Origin: CAYMLQ01 sp964390795
GTDB lineage: Bacteria > Verrucomicrobiota > Kiritimatiellia > RFP12 > UBA1067
Reading direction: 5' to 3'
DNA: 29,039 nucleotides
Assembly: GCA_964390795.1 (NCBI GenBank)
Contig: CAYMLQ010000035.1
Coordinates: forward strand, 1 to 29,039
The notes under the pieces are model-generated. The model searched no databases. It was given only the letters and a program-made list of their open reading frames with translations, and was not told where the DNA came from. Shown here piece by piece: positions 1 through 9,500 of the stretch. Positions within the stretch are counted from its first letter, which is position 1; every line of letters starts with the position of its first letter. The translations under genes and the position numbers were made by a program.

Positions 1-87
1 ACCTTCAGGCAAACGCTTCGTCCAAAATACTTTAGTCTAAAAACTTTTCGTCAGTTGTATCACTCAATAAGTGAACAGGAGAAGACG

Positions 88-2763
88 ATGACAATGAAAC
101 AGAGTGGCAGAATGCTGATCAGCGCCCTCGCGGGCGTGATGTTCGTGTTTTCCGCGCAGGCGGGCACGAAGACGTGGTCCACAAGTGCGACCACGACGAG
201 CTGGAACTTGGATTCAAACTGGGCGGAAGGAGCAAAGCCAGTTGCCGGAGACGATGTGGTCATCTTCGGGCGTACCGCTGCTAGCACGGCGCCGTCCGAC
301 AACAGCGCCTATACGAATATCGCACTCAACTCGGTGACCGCGAAGACTGGCCCGGACGGGGATAAGAGCCTAACGCTCGGTTCTGCTTTAAAGGTCGGCG
401 CGGGCGGCATTACAAACAGCATGACGATAGGAGGCATTTACTTCAACCTTGCAGCGGTCGATCTGACAGCCGATCAAGTCTGGGCGGGAACGCGAACGAT
501 CATTGTAGGCGGGGCGATCACGGGAGCCAAATTGACGTCGAATGTCGGCGTGCTGATGCCTGCCAGAAGTCCGGCGTGGACAGCGGGACTGTTCGGCGTT
601 CCATTCGGCATGCAAACGCAGACTGCTGATGCAGGCGGAACGTGTTACGCCTATGGCGCCGGACCGGTGACGCTGATCAACCAGTATGTGAACGGCACGG
701 TCGTTTCTCCCGTCTTGAGCTTGGCGGCAACTGCGGCCGCGACGAATTTTTCTAAGGCCATCACCCTGCCGAACAATCTGATCTTGCAGGATAACGGCAC
801 CAGCGGCAATTTCGGGATCGACACCAGCCAGAATTCCGGATCCCCGACAAATGCGCATTGGGTTTTCACGGGCGCGATCACGGGGATCGTAAACGCGAGC
901 CGCACGCTCACGTTTTCCGTAAACGCAGCGTACACGAAAAGCGTGGTCTACATTCTAACCGGAACCAATGCGTACACGGCGCAAACCGTCATCAACACGG
1001 CACCCGTCACCTTGCAGATCGGCAACGGCGGCACGACGGGAACGCTGGGCACTGGCCCGGTGACAGCCACCGGAACGCTGGCTTTCAACCGCAGCGATGA
1101 CATAACGGTCTCCAATCTCATCAGTGGTGCCGGCATGTTCGTCCAGAAGGGTGCGGGAACTCTCACGCTGACCAGCACTAACACCTTCACGGGAGTCACG
1201 ACCATCAGCGCCGGCAAGGTGAAGCTCGACAAAACGCTGTCGCTCCAGAACAGCTCCTACGACACCCTCGGTTCGACCGGCGCCATCGGTCTTGACGTGA
1301 CCGGCTTGAACGCCCTGACGCTCGGCGGTCTCCGCGGCAGCGTGGATCTGGCGACGGCGATCACGGGCTACGGTGCGCTCACCAATCTGACGCTCAATCC
1401 GCAAGGCACCCTTACCAACACCTATTCCGGCGTGATCGCCAACGGAAGCGGCGACATGACACTCACCAAAAGCGGTACGGGCACACAGATACTGGCAGGA
1501 ACCAATACGTTCAGCGGCGGCTTGACCCTCAACGCCGGGACGCTGGTTGCTGGAGCGGCGGGGTCGTTGGGCAGCGGCAGCGTGACCGGTGCAGCCAGTT
1601 CCATTCTGACCTTCAATATCCCCGCCGAAGCCACCTTCTCGAACAAGATCACCAGGAGTGATAGTAATTACCTGAAGAACATGGGCGGCGGAAGAGTCAT
1701 CCTGAGCGGTACGCTAACCGGCGGGGGAACCACGTATACCATCTTCAGTGGCACCGGCAACGACGGGGGCTTCGTCCTGACGGGGGCCAATACCTTCTTG
1801 GGGCCACGACCTGTAGTGGATAACACCACCGTGTGGGTGGGGAACAATAACGCGCTCAACAACTCTTCAGGAAGAGTCGGCTTTGGCGACTATAATCACA
1901 GCGGAAAACTCTATTTCCTGAACGGAATCACGTTTAACGTTCAGATCTGGGATTGTAACCTGTCACAAATCTATTCCAATCTGACCTTCACCGTCGGCAC
2001 GGATCAAACGAACGCCGTCGCCTCTATTAACAGCACCGTGACGCTCCGCAAATATGTCAGCACGGCAACCATCAACACATGGAACTTCGAGGCGGCGGAG
2101 GGCTCCACGGTTACTTTCTCGGGTTTGATATCGCAAGATGTCTCGACGAACACGCTCGGCGTCGCCGTCCTGAACCCGGTGAACAAGATCGGAACAGGAA
2201 CCGTGGTCTTCAAGGGCAACAACACGTATGGCGGCGTGACCACGATCAGCAACGGCACGTTGTGGGTGAACAACACCAGCGGATCGGGCACGGGCACGAA
2301 CCGGGTGAACGTGCTCGCGGGCGCCATGCTGGGCGGCATCGGGATGATCACGGGCGCGGTGGACGTGGCCAGCAGTGCCGCGCTCGCGCCCGGCACCAAC
2401 AGCGTCGGCACGCTGACGGTCGGCAGTTTGACGCTCAGCAGCAACGCGACCTTCGCGGTACAGCTGGGCGGTACAGACGCGGGCAATTACGACCAATGCG
2501 TGGTGACCAAGGGCACGATCGACCTCACGAACGCGAAACTGTCCGTCTCGTTCGCGAATGGCTTTCTGCCAGCTCCCTCTGACACCTTCACGATCATCCG
2601 GAACATGCCGGGCAGTGACGTAACCGGCCGGTTCACGGACGATACGGATTTCAAGGTCGCCGGCATTGCGGGCGTGTTTGAGGTCCTTTACAATGTCAGT
2701 GCCAATAAGGATGTGGTGTTGCGCTATGCGGGCGTCAGGGGGACGATGATCCGTATCCATTAA
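88..2763 (+). CDS. Secreted autotransporter-associated beta-strand-repeat (PATR) protein
   Basis: Predicted exported beta-helical protein of 891 residues. I chose ATG 88 because AGGAG at 77-81 sits 6 nt upstream and the product then opens with a signal peptide (MTMKQSGRMLISALAGVMFV, cleavage near AQA-G); an in-frame TTG at 55 would put extra residues before it. PATR motifs of the type GAGTLTL..TNTFTGVTTI..G appear near residues 353, 462 and 697. The segment from about residue 760 (LAPGTNSVGTLTVG, later GNYDQCVVTKGTIDL) is the usual closing module of such proteins. No C-terminal beta-barrel and no PEP-CTERM anchor is visible, so the way it is held at the cell surface is unknown. PATR proteins of this kind often accompany polysaccharide-degrading genes in PVC bacteria. 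It lies 15 nt before the esterase gene and is probably cotranscribed with it. Substrate binding or display is inference. Confidence 0.85.
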   Translation: MTMKQSGRMLISALAGVMFVFSAQAGTKTWSTSATTTSWNLDSNWAEGAKPVAGDDVVIFGRTAASTAPSDNSAYTNIALNSVTAKTGPDGDKSLTLGSALKVGAGGITNSMTIGGIYFNLAAVDLTADQVWAGTRTIIVGGAITGAKLTSNVGVLMPARSPAWTAGLFGVPFGMQTQTADAGGTCYAYGAGPVTLINQYVNGTVVSPVLSLAATAAATNFSKAITLPNNLILQDNGTSGNFGIDTSQNSGSPTNAHWVFTGAITGIVNASRTLTFSVNAAYTKSVVYILTGTNAYTAQTVINTAPVTLQIGNGGTTGTLGTGPVTATGTLAFNRSDDITVSNLISGAGMFVQKGAGTLTLTSTNTFTGVTTISAGKVKLDKTLSLQNSSYDTLGSTGAIGLDVTGLNALTLGGLRGSVDLATAITGYGALTNLTLNPQGTLTNTYSGVIANGSGDMTLTKSGTGTQILAGTNTFSGGLTLNAGTLVAGAAGSLGSGSVTGAASSILTFNIPAEATFSNKITRSDSNYLKNMGGGRVILSGTLTGGGTTYTIFSGTGNDGGFVLTGANTFLGPRPVVDNTTVWVGNNNALNNSSGRVGFGDYNHSGKLYFLNGITFNVQIWDCNLSQIYSNLTFTVGTDQTNAVASINSTVTLRKYVSTATINTWNFEAAEGSTVTFSGLISQDVSTNTLGVAVLNPVNKIGTGTVVFKGNNTYGGVTTISNGTLWVNNTSGSGTGTNRVNVLAGAMLGGIGMITGAVDVASSAALAPGTNSVGTLTVGSLTLSSNATFAVQLGGTDAGNYDQCVVTKGTIDLTNAKLSVSFANGFLPAPSDTFTIIRNMPGSDVTGRFTDDTDFKVAGIAGVFEVLYNVSANKDVVLRYAGVRGTMIRIH

Positions 2764-2778
2764 AGAGGAGAGGAAGCT

Positions 2779-4653
2779 ATGAGACGTGCCTTGTTGATCG
2801 GCTGCGCGGTCTTTGCGGGGTTTGCCTGTTTCGGGGCGGAGGATTCGCTGCTGCCGCTGAAGGACGGCAAGGTGCCACAGACGTTCGAGGAACTGTGGAC
2901 CGGATATGATCCGCGCGCGGAGCCCCTAGAGACGGAAATGCTCAAGGAGTGGGAGGAGGACGGTGTCGTATTGCGGGTTCTTCGATACCGCATTGGTATT
3001 TTCAAGGGCCAGAAAGCCATGATGGCAGCAGTCTATGGCTTCCCCAAGGGTGGCACGAAGCTGCCGGGGCTGGTGCAGGTCCACGGCGGCGGGCAGTATG
3101 CGGATTACAAGGCGCCGCTGACCAACGCCAAGCGCGGCTATGCCACGATCTCCATCGCCTGGGCCGGACGGATCAGCGCGCCGGGATATGCGGTCACTCC
3201 CGAAATCGTCCAGCTTTTCTGGGACGGGAAGACCACTGATCCGAAATACAAACTCACCACCGATTGGGGTGCGCTTGACGCCTATCACGCGCCGTGCCGG
3301 AACGCGAAGAACGCCTTCGCGTCTGTCGCGCCTCAGCCCTGGACCCTGGATGCGGTCGAGTCTCCCCGCAACAATCCGTGGTTCCTCTGCACACTGGGTG
3401 CAAGGCGTGCGCTCACCCTCTTGGAGCAGCAGCCGGAAGTCGATCCTGAGAAGCTCGGGGTCTACGGACACTCCATGGGCGGCAAGCTCACCGTGATGAC
3501 CACCGGGGCAGATGCCCGCGTCAAGGCGTCGGCACCCTCCTGCGGCGGTGTCAGCGACCGCAATACGGACAGCCCGCTCTACAACGCGACGCTTGCGGAC
3601 AACGTGTATCTCGCACGCATCGCCTGTCCGATCATCTTTCTCAGCCCGGCCAATGATTTCCACGGGCATATCGATGACTTGCAGAAGGCGCTCGGAGAAA
3701 TCCCCGGCAAGGCGTGGCGCGTCACCTGCTCGCCGCACCACAACCATCAGGACACGGAGCCGTACCAGGTCGCCGGGCCGCTCTGGTTCGACCAGCATCT
3801 CAAGGGAAACTTCGCATGGCCTGCCACGCCGGAAAGCGCGTTGACCCTAAAGACCGCCACAGGCGTGCCCGGTTTCTCGGTCAAACCGGAGGGCTCAAGA
3901 GACCTTCTCTCCGTGGACGTCTTTTACACGCAACAGGGGCAGATAGACGGCGAAAAGAATGACCACGAGAACACCAAGGCCCGCTTCTGGCACTGCGCGA
4001 AGGGCAAGCATGTGGGTGACATCTGGACGGCAGAATTGCCGCTGCTCACGACGGACAAACCGCTTTGGGTCTATGCGAATGTTCACTATCCTTTGAAAGA
4101 GCCTGTTATTGGCGCGGGTTATTATTACGGGGTGTATACGGCCAAAGTGTTCAATGTTTCCTCGCGCATGGCGATTGCGACGCCTGCCCAGCTTCAGGCG
4201 GCAAGCGTGAAAGCGACGGATACGCCGTCACTGCTGATCGAGAGCTTTGAAAATGGATGGCAGAAGGAGTGGTTCACCTATGACCTGACGGACAACTGGG
4301 CGCGAAAGACGCACAAGCTCTACGACCCGAAATGGCAGGCCCCCGTGTCGGCGAAGCTCGCACTCGAGGCGCGCTCCGAGCAGACAAACAAGGTTGTTAT
4401 CGGGCTGGACAGTTACGCCGCCGAGGTTCAGCTAAAGGGCGGTACAGACTGGCAGCGTGTTGTTCTCGGTCCTGCAGAATTCCGCAATGCCGTTGGCGTT
4501 GCTCTTCCCACTTGGAAGGGAATCCGCGAGTTGCGGCTGGGGGCGATGGAAACGCTCCGCGCAAAAGACGGGAATAAGGAAAAGAAGGTGGAGTTAGGCG
4601 CTGACTGGCAGGGGGCGAAACCGGAATTCCGTAATCTCAGGTGGGTGGAGTGA
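2779..4653 (+). CDS. Secreted alpha/beta-hydrolase, probable carbohydrate esterase (acetyl-xylan-esterase/dienelactone-hydrolase-like)
   Basis: A 624-residue exported alpha/beta-hydrolase, probably removing ester groups from a polysaccharide. A strong ribosome site (GAGGAGAGGAAG, 2765-2776) precedes ATG 2779. The signal peptide is MRRALLIGCAVFAGFACFGA. The catalytic domain spans about residues 20-360: HGGGQ forms the oxyanion-type loop, GHSMGG holds the nucleophile Ser232, SPAND gives the candidate acid Asp293, and SPHHNHQ (320-324) gives the His. The last 200 residues or so look like a beta-rich accessory region and include a segment resembling a sugar-binding sandwich (LLIESFENGWQKEW). The layout resembles esterases common in Planctomycetes and Verrucomicrobia. 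The acyl group and polymer cannot be read from the sequence. The gene follows PATR1 by 15 nt and precedes GH28. Confidence 0.8.
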   Translation: MRRALLIGCAVFAGFACFGAEDSLLPLKDGKVPQTFEELWTGYDPRAEPLETEMLKEWEEDGVVLRVLRYRIGIFKGQKAMMAAVYGFPKGGTKLPGLVQVHGGGQYADYKAPLTNAKRGYATISIAWAGRISAPGYAVTPEIVQLFWDGKTTDPKYKLTTDWGALDAYHAPCRNAKNAFASVAPQPWTLDAVESPRNNPWFLCTLGARRALTLLEQQPEVDPEKLGVYGHSMGGKLTVMTTGADARVKASAPSCGGVSDRNTDSPLYNATLADNVYLARIACPIIFLSPANDFHGHIDDLQKALGEIPGKAWRVTCSPHHNHQDTEPYQVAGPLWFDQHLKGNFAWPATPESALTLKTATGVPGFSVKPEGSRDLLSVDVFYTQQGQIDGEKNDHENTKARFWHCAKGKHVGDIWTAELPLLTTDKPLWVYANVHYPLKEPVIGAGYYYGVYTAKVFNVSSRMAIATPAQLQAASVKATDTPSLLIESFENGWQKEWFTYDLTDNWARKTHKLYDPKWQAPVSAKLALEARSEQTNKVVIGLDSYAAEVQLKGGTDWQRVVLGPAEFRNAVGVALPTWKGIRELRLGAMETLRAKDGNKEKKVELGADWQGAKPEFRNLRWVE

Positions 4654-4691
4654 AAAAACGAAACTCAAAAAGTCTGGTCGTTCTAATCGGT

Positions 4692-4822
4692 GAGGCTTTT
4701 GCAAAATCCCTCGGCGCGGGTGGCACCGCGCCCTCCCGTGTTCAAAAGCACGCGGTTTGTGTTGATTTGGGAGGGCCGGGTGCCACCCCGGCCGTTTTCG
4801 CGCGGGGTTTTGCAAGAGCCTC
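4692..4822. repeat. Long imperfect palindromic element upstream of GH28
   Basis: The outer arms 4692-4710 (GAGGCTTTTGCAAAATCCC) and 4805-4822 (GGGTTTTGCAAGAGCCTC) are near-perfect reverse complements. Inside them, a GGCGCGGGTGGCACC block and a GGTGCCACCCCGGCC block, each next to a CCCTCCC or GGGAGGG run, also pair. The 131-nt unit could fold into one long cruciform or hairpin. It encodes nothing recognisable and looks like a non-autonomous mobile palindrome. It may also end transcription between the esterase and GH28. Confidence 0.7.
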
Positions 4823-4825
4823 CGT

Positions 4826-4870
4826 CGTCATGCCTTTGCATTACGCTCTGTGCGGGTGCGACACGCCGCT
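4826..4870 (+). pseudogene. Remnant of a lipoprotein signal sequence like that of protein C
   Basis: Translated from ATG 4830 this stretch reads MPLHYALCGCDTPLDG. The start of lipoprotein C reads IPLYFVLCGCDTPAAK. The DNA is identical for 22 consecutive nt (4847-4868 versus 20478-20499) and similar for about 20 nt before that. The homology stops right after the lipobox region, and GH28 begins 40 nt later with a different signal peptide. I read this as a duplicated or deleted 5' end of a C-like gene. A reused signal-peptide cassette is the alternative. Confidence 0.6.
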
Positions 4871-4912
4871 AGACGGCAAAGCGGCATTGGCGTGGAGGTT
4901 GAGAAACGGAAA

Positions 4913-6355
4913 ATGATGAAGAAATACATGTTGAGTTGGACGATGTCCGGAGGCCTGGCCTGTGCCGGCGCGTTACTGCTGTTGGCTGGATGTCAGACGG
5001 GCGTATTCCAAAACGAGGCGCCCCTTTTCGATATCCGCGCCTTCGGAGCGGCAGGCGATGGTGTGACGCTGGACACGGTCGCTATTCAGAACGCGATCGA
5101 CGCCTGTACCCAAGCGGGCGGCGGAAACGTCCGACTGCGAAGCGGACGGTATGTGACGGGAACGCTCCGCATGCGTGACCATGTCACGTTGCAAATCGAC
5201 AAGGATGCCGTATTGCTCGGCAGCACCAACCTGGCGGATTACGCGACGAATGTCGTAGGGGCCGTGGAAGCGCCAGCATTCACCCGTTGCCTGATCTATG
5301 CGCACCAGGTGAACAACATCGCTTTCATCGGAAGTGGCCTGATTGATGCACGCGGAACCCAGACCGCCTTTCCGATCAAAAGCGGGAAGGTGCTCGGGGA
5401 ACGTCCCATGCTGATGCGGCTGGTCGCGTGCGAAAATATTTCCTTTTCAGGCCTGACCTTCAAGAACTCGGCCTCGTGGGGGCTTCATCTGGTCGATTGC
5501 GAACGCGTGCGGTTCGACGGCATCCGGATTGAAAGCAAGGACAATAACGCCAACAACGACGGGATCGATCTCGACGGATGTCAGAATGTGCAGATCGTGA
5601 AATGCCGGATCAATTCGGGGGATGACGCGATCTGCCCCAAAAGCACGACTGTACGACCCTGTTCCAACATCGTCGTACGGGCCTGTGAACTCAGCAGCCA
5701 TACGGCGGGGTTCAAACTGGGCACATCGTCCCGTGGCGGTTTCGTGGACATCCAGGTAATCGATTCGTTTTTTCATGATTGCCCGATGGGCGCCATCAAG
5801 TTGTTATTGGTGGATGGCGGCCGCATGGAGAATGTTCTCCTCTCCGATCTGCGCATGGAGCGCGTAGGCGGGCCGATCTTCGTCCGTCTTGGTAATCGCG
5901 GTCGCGCCTATGACCAGCCCGTCGAACAGATTTACGCCCAAAACCAGAAGCCTGAAGGTGTGCCGGTCGGGGTGATCCGAAACCTCCGGATCCGAAACAT
6001 CCATGCGCAGGTGACCGGTGAGCAGCGCGACAGGCAGGGACTGATGCTGACCGGAATTCCCGGGCATCGGATCGAGAACGTCGAGTTGGAGAACATCCAT
6101 ATCACCTTTCCGGGCGGCGGCACGTCGGGCGATGCGACGCGTGTGGTGCCGGAAGATAGCGCCCGCTATCCGGAACAATACTTTTTCGGCGTGTTGCCAT
6201 CGAGTTTTCTCTATGCCCGGCATGTCAACGGGCTTTCGTTGAAGAAGGTCCATGTGACCCTTCAAAACGACGATGCGCGTAAGCCCGTCTATCTGGAAGA
6301 CGTTGAAGCGTTACAGAGCGAAGCAGTGACTCTCGGAGGAAAAATTATACAATGA
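4913..6355 (+). CDS. GH28-family glycoside hydrolase (polygalacturonase-like), lipoprotein
   Basis: A 480-residue GH28 right-handed beta-helix enzyme, predicted to hydrolyse galacturonan-like or related alpha-linked glycans outside the cytoplasm. I chose ATG 4913 because it gives a clean lipoprotein signal (MMKKYM...ALLLLAGC) with lipobox LAGC; an upstream in-frame ATG at 4850 only adds a charged leader. The family opening FDIRAFGAAGDGVTLDTVAI is followed by the core motifs NNDGIDLDG (Asp216) and SGDDAI (Asp237, Asp238), which supply the three catalytic aspartates of GH28. The usual GHG motif is replaced by SSHTAGFKLGTSSRGG, and a GAIKL segment stands where the RIK motif is expected. That pattern is typical of divergent bacterial GH28 members, so pectin is not assured as substrate. 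It probably shares its substrate with the neighbouring esterase, sulfatase and fucosidase. Confidence 0.88.
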   Translation: MMKKYMLSWTMSGGLACAGALLLLAGCQTGVFQNEAPLFDIRAFGAAGDGVTLDTVAIQNAIDACTQAGGGNVRLRSGRYVTGTLRMRDHVTLQIDKDAVLLGSTNLADYATNVVGAVEAPAFTRCLIYAHQVNNIAFIGSGLIDARGTQTAFPIKSGKVLGERPMLMRLVACENISFSGLTFKNSASWGLHLVDCERVRFDGIRIESKDNNANNDGIDLDGCQNVQIVKCRINSGDDAICPKSTTVRPCSNIVVRACELSSHTAGFKLGTSSRGGFVDIQVIDSFFHDCPMGAIKLLLVDGGRMENVLLSDLRMERVGGPIFVRLGNRGRAYDQPVEQIYAQNQKPEGVPVGVIRNLRIRNIHAQVTGEQRDRQGLMLTGIPGHRIENVELENIHITFPGGGTSGDATRVVPEDSARYPEQYFFGVLPSSFLYARHVNGLSLKKVHVTLQNDDARKPVYLEDVEALQSEAVTLGGKIIQ

Positions 6356-6366
6356 AAGGGAAAGGA

Positions 6367-6474
6367 ATGATGAGCTACAACAACTCTGCCCTGTATCCTG
6401 GCATCATCACCCGTCCGTATAGCCTCGGCGCCAGATTGCACAAATTGGCCTACTATTGCACAAATTGTCCGTAG
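6367..6474 (+). CDS. Possible 35-residue small ORF with a strong ribosome binding site
   Basis: ATG 6367 is preceded by AAGGG (6356-6360) with 6 nt spacing and by AAAGGA directly upstream. It opens a 35-codon frame (MMSYNNSALYPGIITRPYSL...LAYYCTNCP) ending at TAG 6472. I do not recognise the product. The frame contains both copies of the 13-nt direct repeat at 6435-6467. It starts 11 nt after GH28 ends and could be a leader peptide, a truncated gene start or chance. The rest of the gap to 6574 shows no other gene. Confidence 0.25.
   Translation: MMSYNNSALYPGIITRPYSLGARLHKLAYYCTNCP
6435..6467. promoter_or_regulatory. Paired 13-nt direct repeat, possible operator
   Basis: ATTGCACAAATTG occurs at 6435-6447 and again at 6455-6467, 20 nt apart start to start, close to two helical turns. 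Direct repeats with this phasing are typical of sites bound by AraC/XylS-type or other dimeric regulators. They lie about 110 nt before the PATR2 start, at the head of the long gene cluster. I could not identify a convincing -35/-10 pair with them, so the regulatory role is inference. Confidence 0.4.
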
Positions 6475-6573
6475 GTGCTTTTTAGGAAGAAGTGCTATTC
6501 TTATCATTGTTATGGCCGTGTGTGCCTAGGGTGGCTCATCGCGCCGGTCAAGCAACGAGTAATGGAGTAATCG

Positions 6574-9500
6574 ATGAAACGGTCATTGCAGCGGATGTGT
6601 TCAACGGTCATGAAGTCGGTTGGGACGGGATGCCAAAAAACCGCGCTTGTCGCGGTCATCGTGGATCTGACAGCGTGTTTGTCCTGGGCCGGGAACGGCA
6701 CCTGGACCAATACGGTCAGCGGCGGCTTGTGGAGTACAAGCGACAACTGGAGCAGCGGCGCGATCGCTGACGGCTCCGGGTTCACCGCCGACTTCAGCAC
6801 GGTCGACATCACCGCCGACAACACGGTCCATCTGGATGGCCCGCGAACTTTGAAAAACCTGACGTTCGGCGACACGTCCACGAATACGGCGGCAGGCTGG
6901 GTCTTGGATAACAACGGCAACAGCGGCAATGTCTTGACGCTGGCGGGAGCGACTCCGACCCTCACGGTCAATGCCCTAGGGGGCAGCAGCGGCGTGACCT
7001 TTGGCGTCCAACTCGCCGGTACGGCGGGGCTGATCAAGGCCGGCACCGGCACACTGACGCTCACGTCCACCAATACCTACACTGGGGCGACCGCGGTCAA
7101 CGGCGGGACGCTGGCTCTCTCAGGTAACGGGGCGCTGGTGACCAACACCGCCATCACCATCAACGGCGGCATTCTCGACATGGGTTCGCAGAACGCGACC
7201 AACTACCTCGGCAACAACACGGGTGTTGTCTTTGGTTCGAATGGCGGAAGTCTCAACGGCACCGGCACCTTTACCATTCTTGGACAAAATAATGGGGGAA
7301 CCTCGTTAACTGTGCCCGCCAACGCCAACGCTATCGTCAATGCGAATATCGTTATAGCCAACACCAACACCGCTTCCGCTGGCTATGGGGAACTGGCCAA
7401 CGTAGGCGTTGGCGGCACCCTGACCATCAACGGGAAAGTAAAGGGTTACAGCTCCGGAAACGGGAGTTGGATGAAGGGCGGAGGCACCTTGGTGCTGAAT
7501 AATCCGAGCAATCAGATGATGAGCGCAATGAATTTTTGGCAAACAGCCGGAGCGATCAGCACCCCCTACTTTTCGGCCTTGGGCAGTGTGATGGTCATGG
7601 GACAAGGTTCCACCCATGGTGCGGCGACCTTCATCTACACGGGCGTGGCTACGAATACGACGTTATACTTTACGCCTGCCAGCCTTGCCATTGCCGTCTT
7701 AAACAACGGCAGCGGCGCGATAACCTTCACCGGCGGCAATTTTACGTCGCCCTATGGTGCGCCGAACAGCGCTACGGCCCAAAAACTGAAACTGGGTGGT
7801 TGGAGCGACATGACGATTTGGGGTAAAATCCAAAATGCGAACGGCATCAATTACCTCACCGCCTTGGTGAAGACCAACGCCAATACCGTCACGCTCACAG
7901 CAGCCAACACCTATAGCGCCGGCACAACGATCGCCGGAGGAGTTCTGCAGTTGGGCGACGGTACCAGCGGTCGCGACGGTACCATCATCGGGAACATCCA
8001 GAACGACGCCGCGCTGGTCTATAACCTCTACAGCACCCAGACGGTCAACACGGTCATCAGCGGTTCCGGAAGCGTAACCAAGACCGGTGCCGGCACGCTG
8101 ACACTCGCGGGCGCGAACACCTATTCGGGCGCGACCACGATTAGCGGCGGCACGCTCAAACTCGGGCTAGCCAATGCGATCACCAACACCGGCGCGATCA
8201 ACGTGGCAGGCGGCACGTACGACCTCGGCGGTTTTACCGTGACGAATGGTCCCGTGACAATCAGCGCGGGTACGGTGGTGAACGGCACGCTGGTCGGCGC
8301 GTCGTATGCCTATACGGATGCGGGGCTTGTCGCGGCAACCCTGGCAGGAACCGGGACGGTCACTAAGAGCGGAGCGGGCACGCTGGCGTTGCGCGGCGTA
8401 AACACCTTCACGGGGCCTTTGACCATCAGCGGCGGCACGGTCGAGATACAGGCGTCGCCTGCCACGGGCAGCGCCGTGTGGTTGGATGCAGCCATGATTT
8501 CTTCGATGGCCAAAAATACCGATGGCACGGGCGGTGTACCCGCACAGGGCGACGGCGTCGGGCGCTGGACAAGCCTGAGCGGCAGCAACTGGGTCTCGTC
8601 CGCCTCGAAGCCGACCTATCAGACCAACGTGCTCAACGGCCTGCCCATCTTACGTCTCGCGGGTGGAATACCGTTTATGAGCAATGTGGTCGCTCAGGGT
8701 TCGACGGTATTCATGGTCTATCGTCGGAGTGGCGTGGGAAGTTGGGCCAATCCGCTTGACAGCCAAAACCAGACACCGATTTCGGGGTGGCTGCATATGA
8801 TCAACGACTTTAACAACCGCTGTCTCGTCAAGGGTGGCGGACAAGTGAGTGTCGGCTCGACGTTCCCCTCGACCAACTGGGCGGTTCAGGCGGTTCAAAT
8901 CCAGACCAACGATTACCGGCTGTGGATCAACGAGTCGGCCTACGGGCCAAGCACGGCGACCAATGAGTTCACCGCCTTCACCCATTTGGGTGTACCGGGC
9001 GATTTCGCCGAGGTCCTGATCTACACTAATCTGCTGAACTCGTCGGATCGCATGACAACGATCAGCTATCTCCAGAAGAAATGGCTAGGCGTCAGCGGCA
9101 CATCGTCGGTGACCAACAGCCTCTCGCCATTACTCTCGGCTGAGGTCAAAGCAGGTGCAGTGCTGGATCTGTGCGGCGGCAGCCAGACGCTGGTCGCGTT
9201 GTCCGGCAGCGGGCGGGTGACGAACGGAACGGTGACGGTGACTGGCCGTCTCGCGCCCGGCGACACGAGCGCGTCGGCGGGCGTGCTGACCGTCGGCGGG
9301 AACCTGATCCTGGCGGCGGGTGCGACGAACGTCTTCGACTGTGTATCGGCCGCAGCGGACACGGTCAGCGTCGCCGGCACGCTCACGCTTCAGGGGGCGA
9401 ACACGGTTGATCTGTCGCTCAACGGCCAGCCGCCGCCGGCGCAGATGACGCTCTTCACGTTCAGTTCACTGGTGGGCGAAGCGCACCTGGCCACCTGGGC

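Noticed and set aside
88..2763. A classical type V autotransporter
   Set aside because: The repeats are of the autotransporter-associated type, but there is no C-terminal beta-barrel, so secretion by the type V route is not supported. The same holds for PATR2 and protein A.
4850..4912. Upstream start for GH28 at ATG 4850
   Set aside because: It would put 21 charged residues before a complete lipoprotein signal peptide and overlap the leader remnant.
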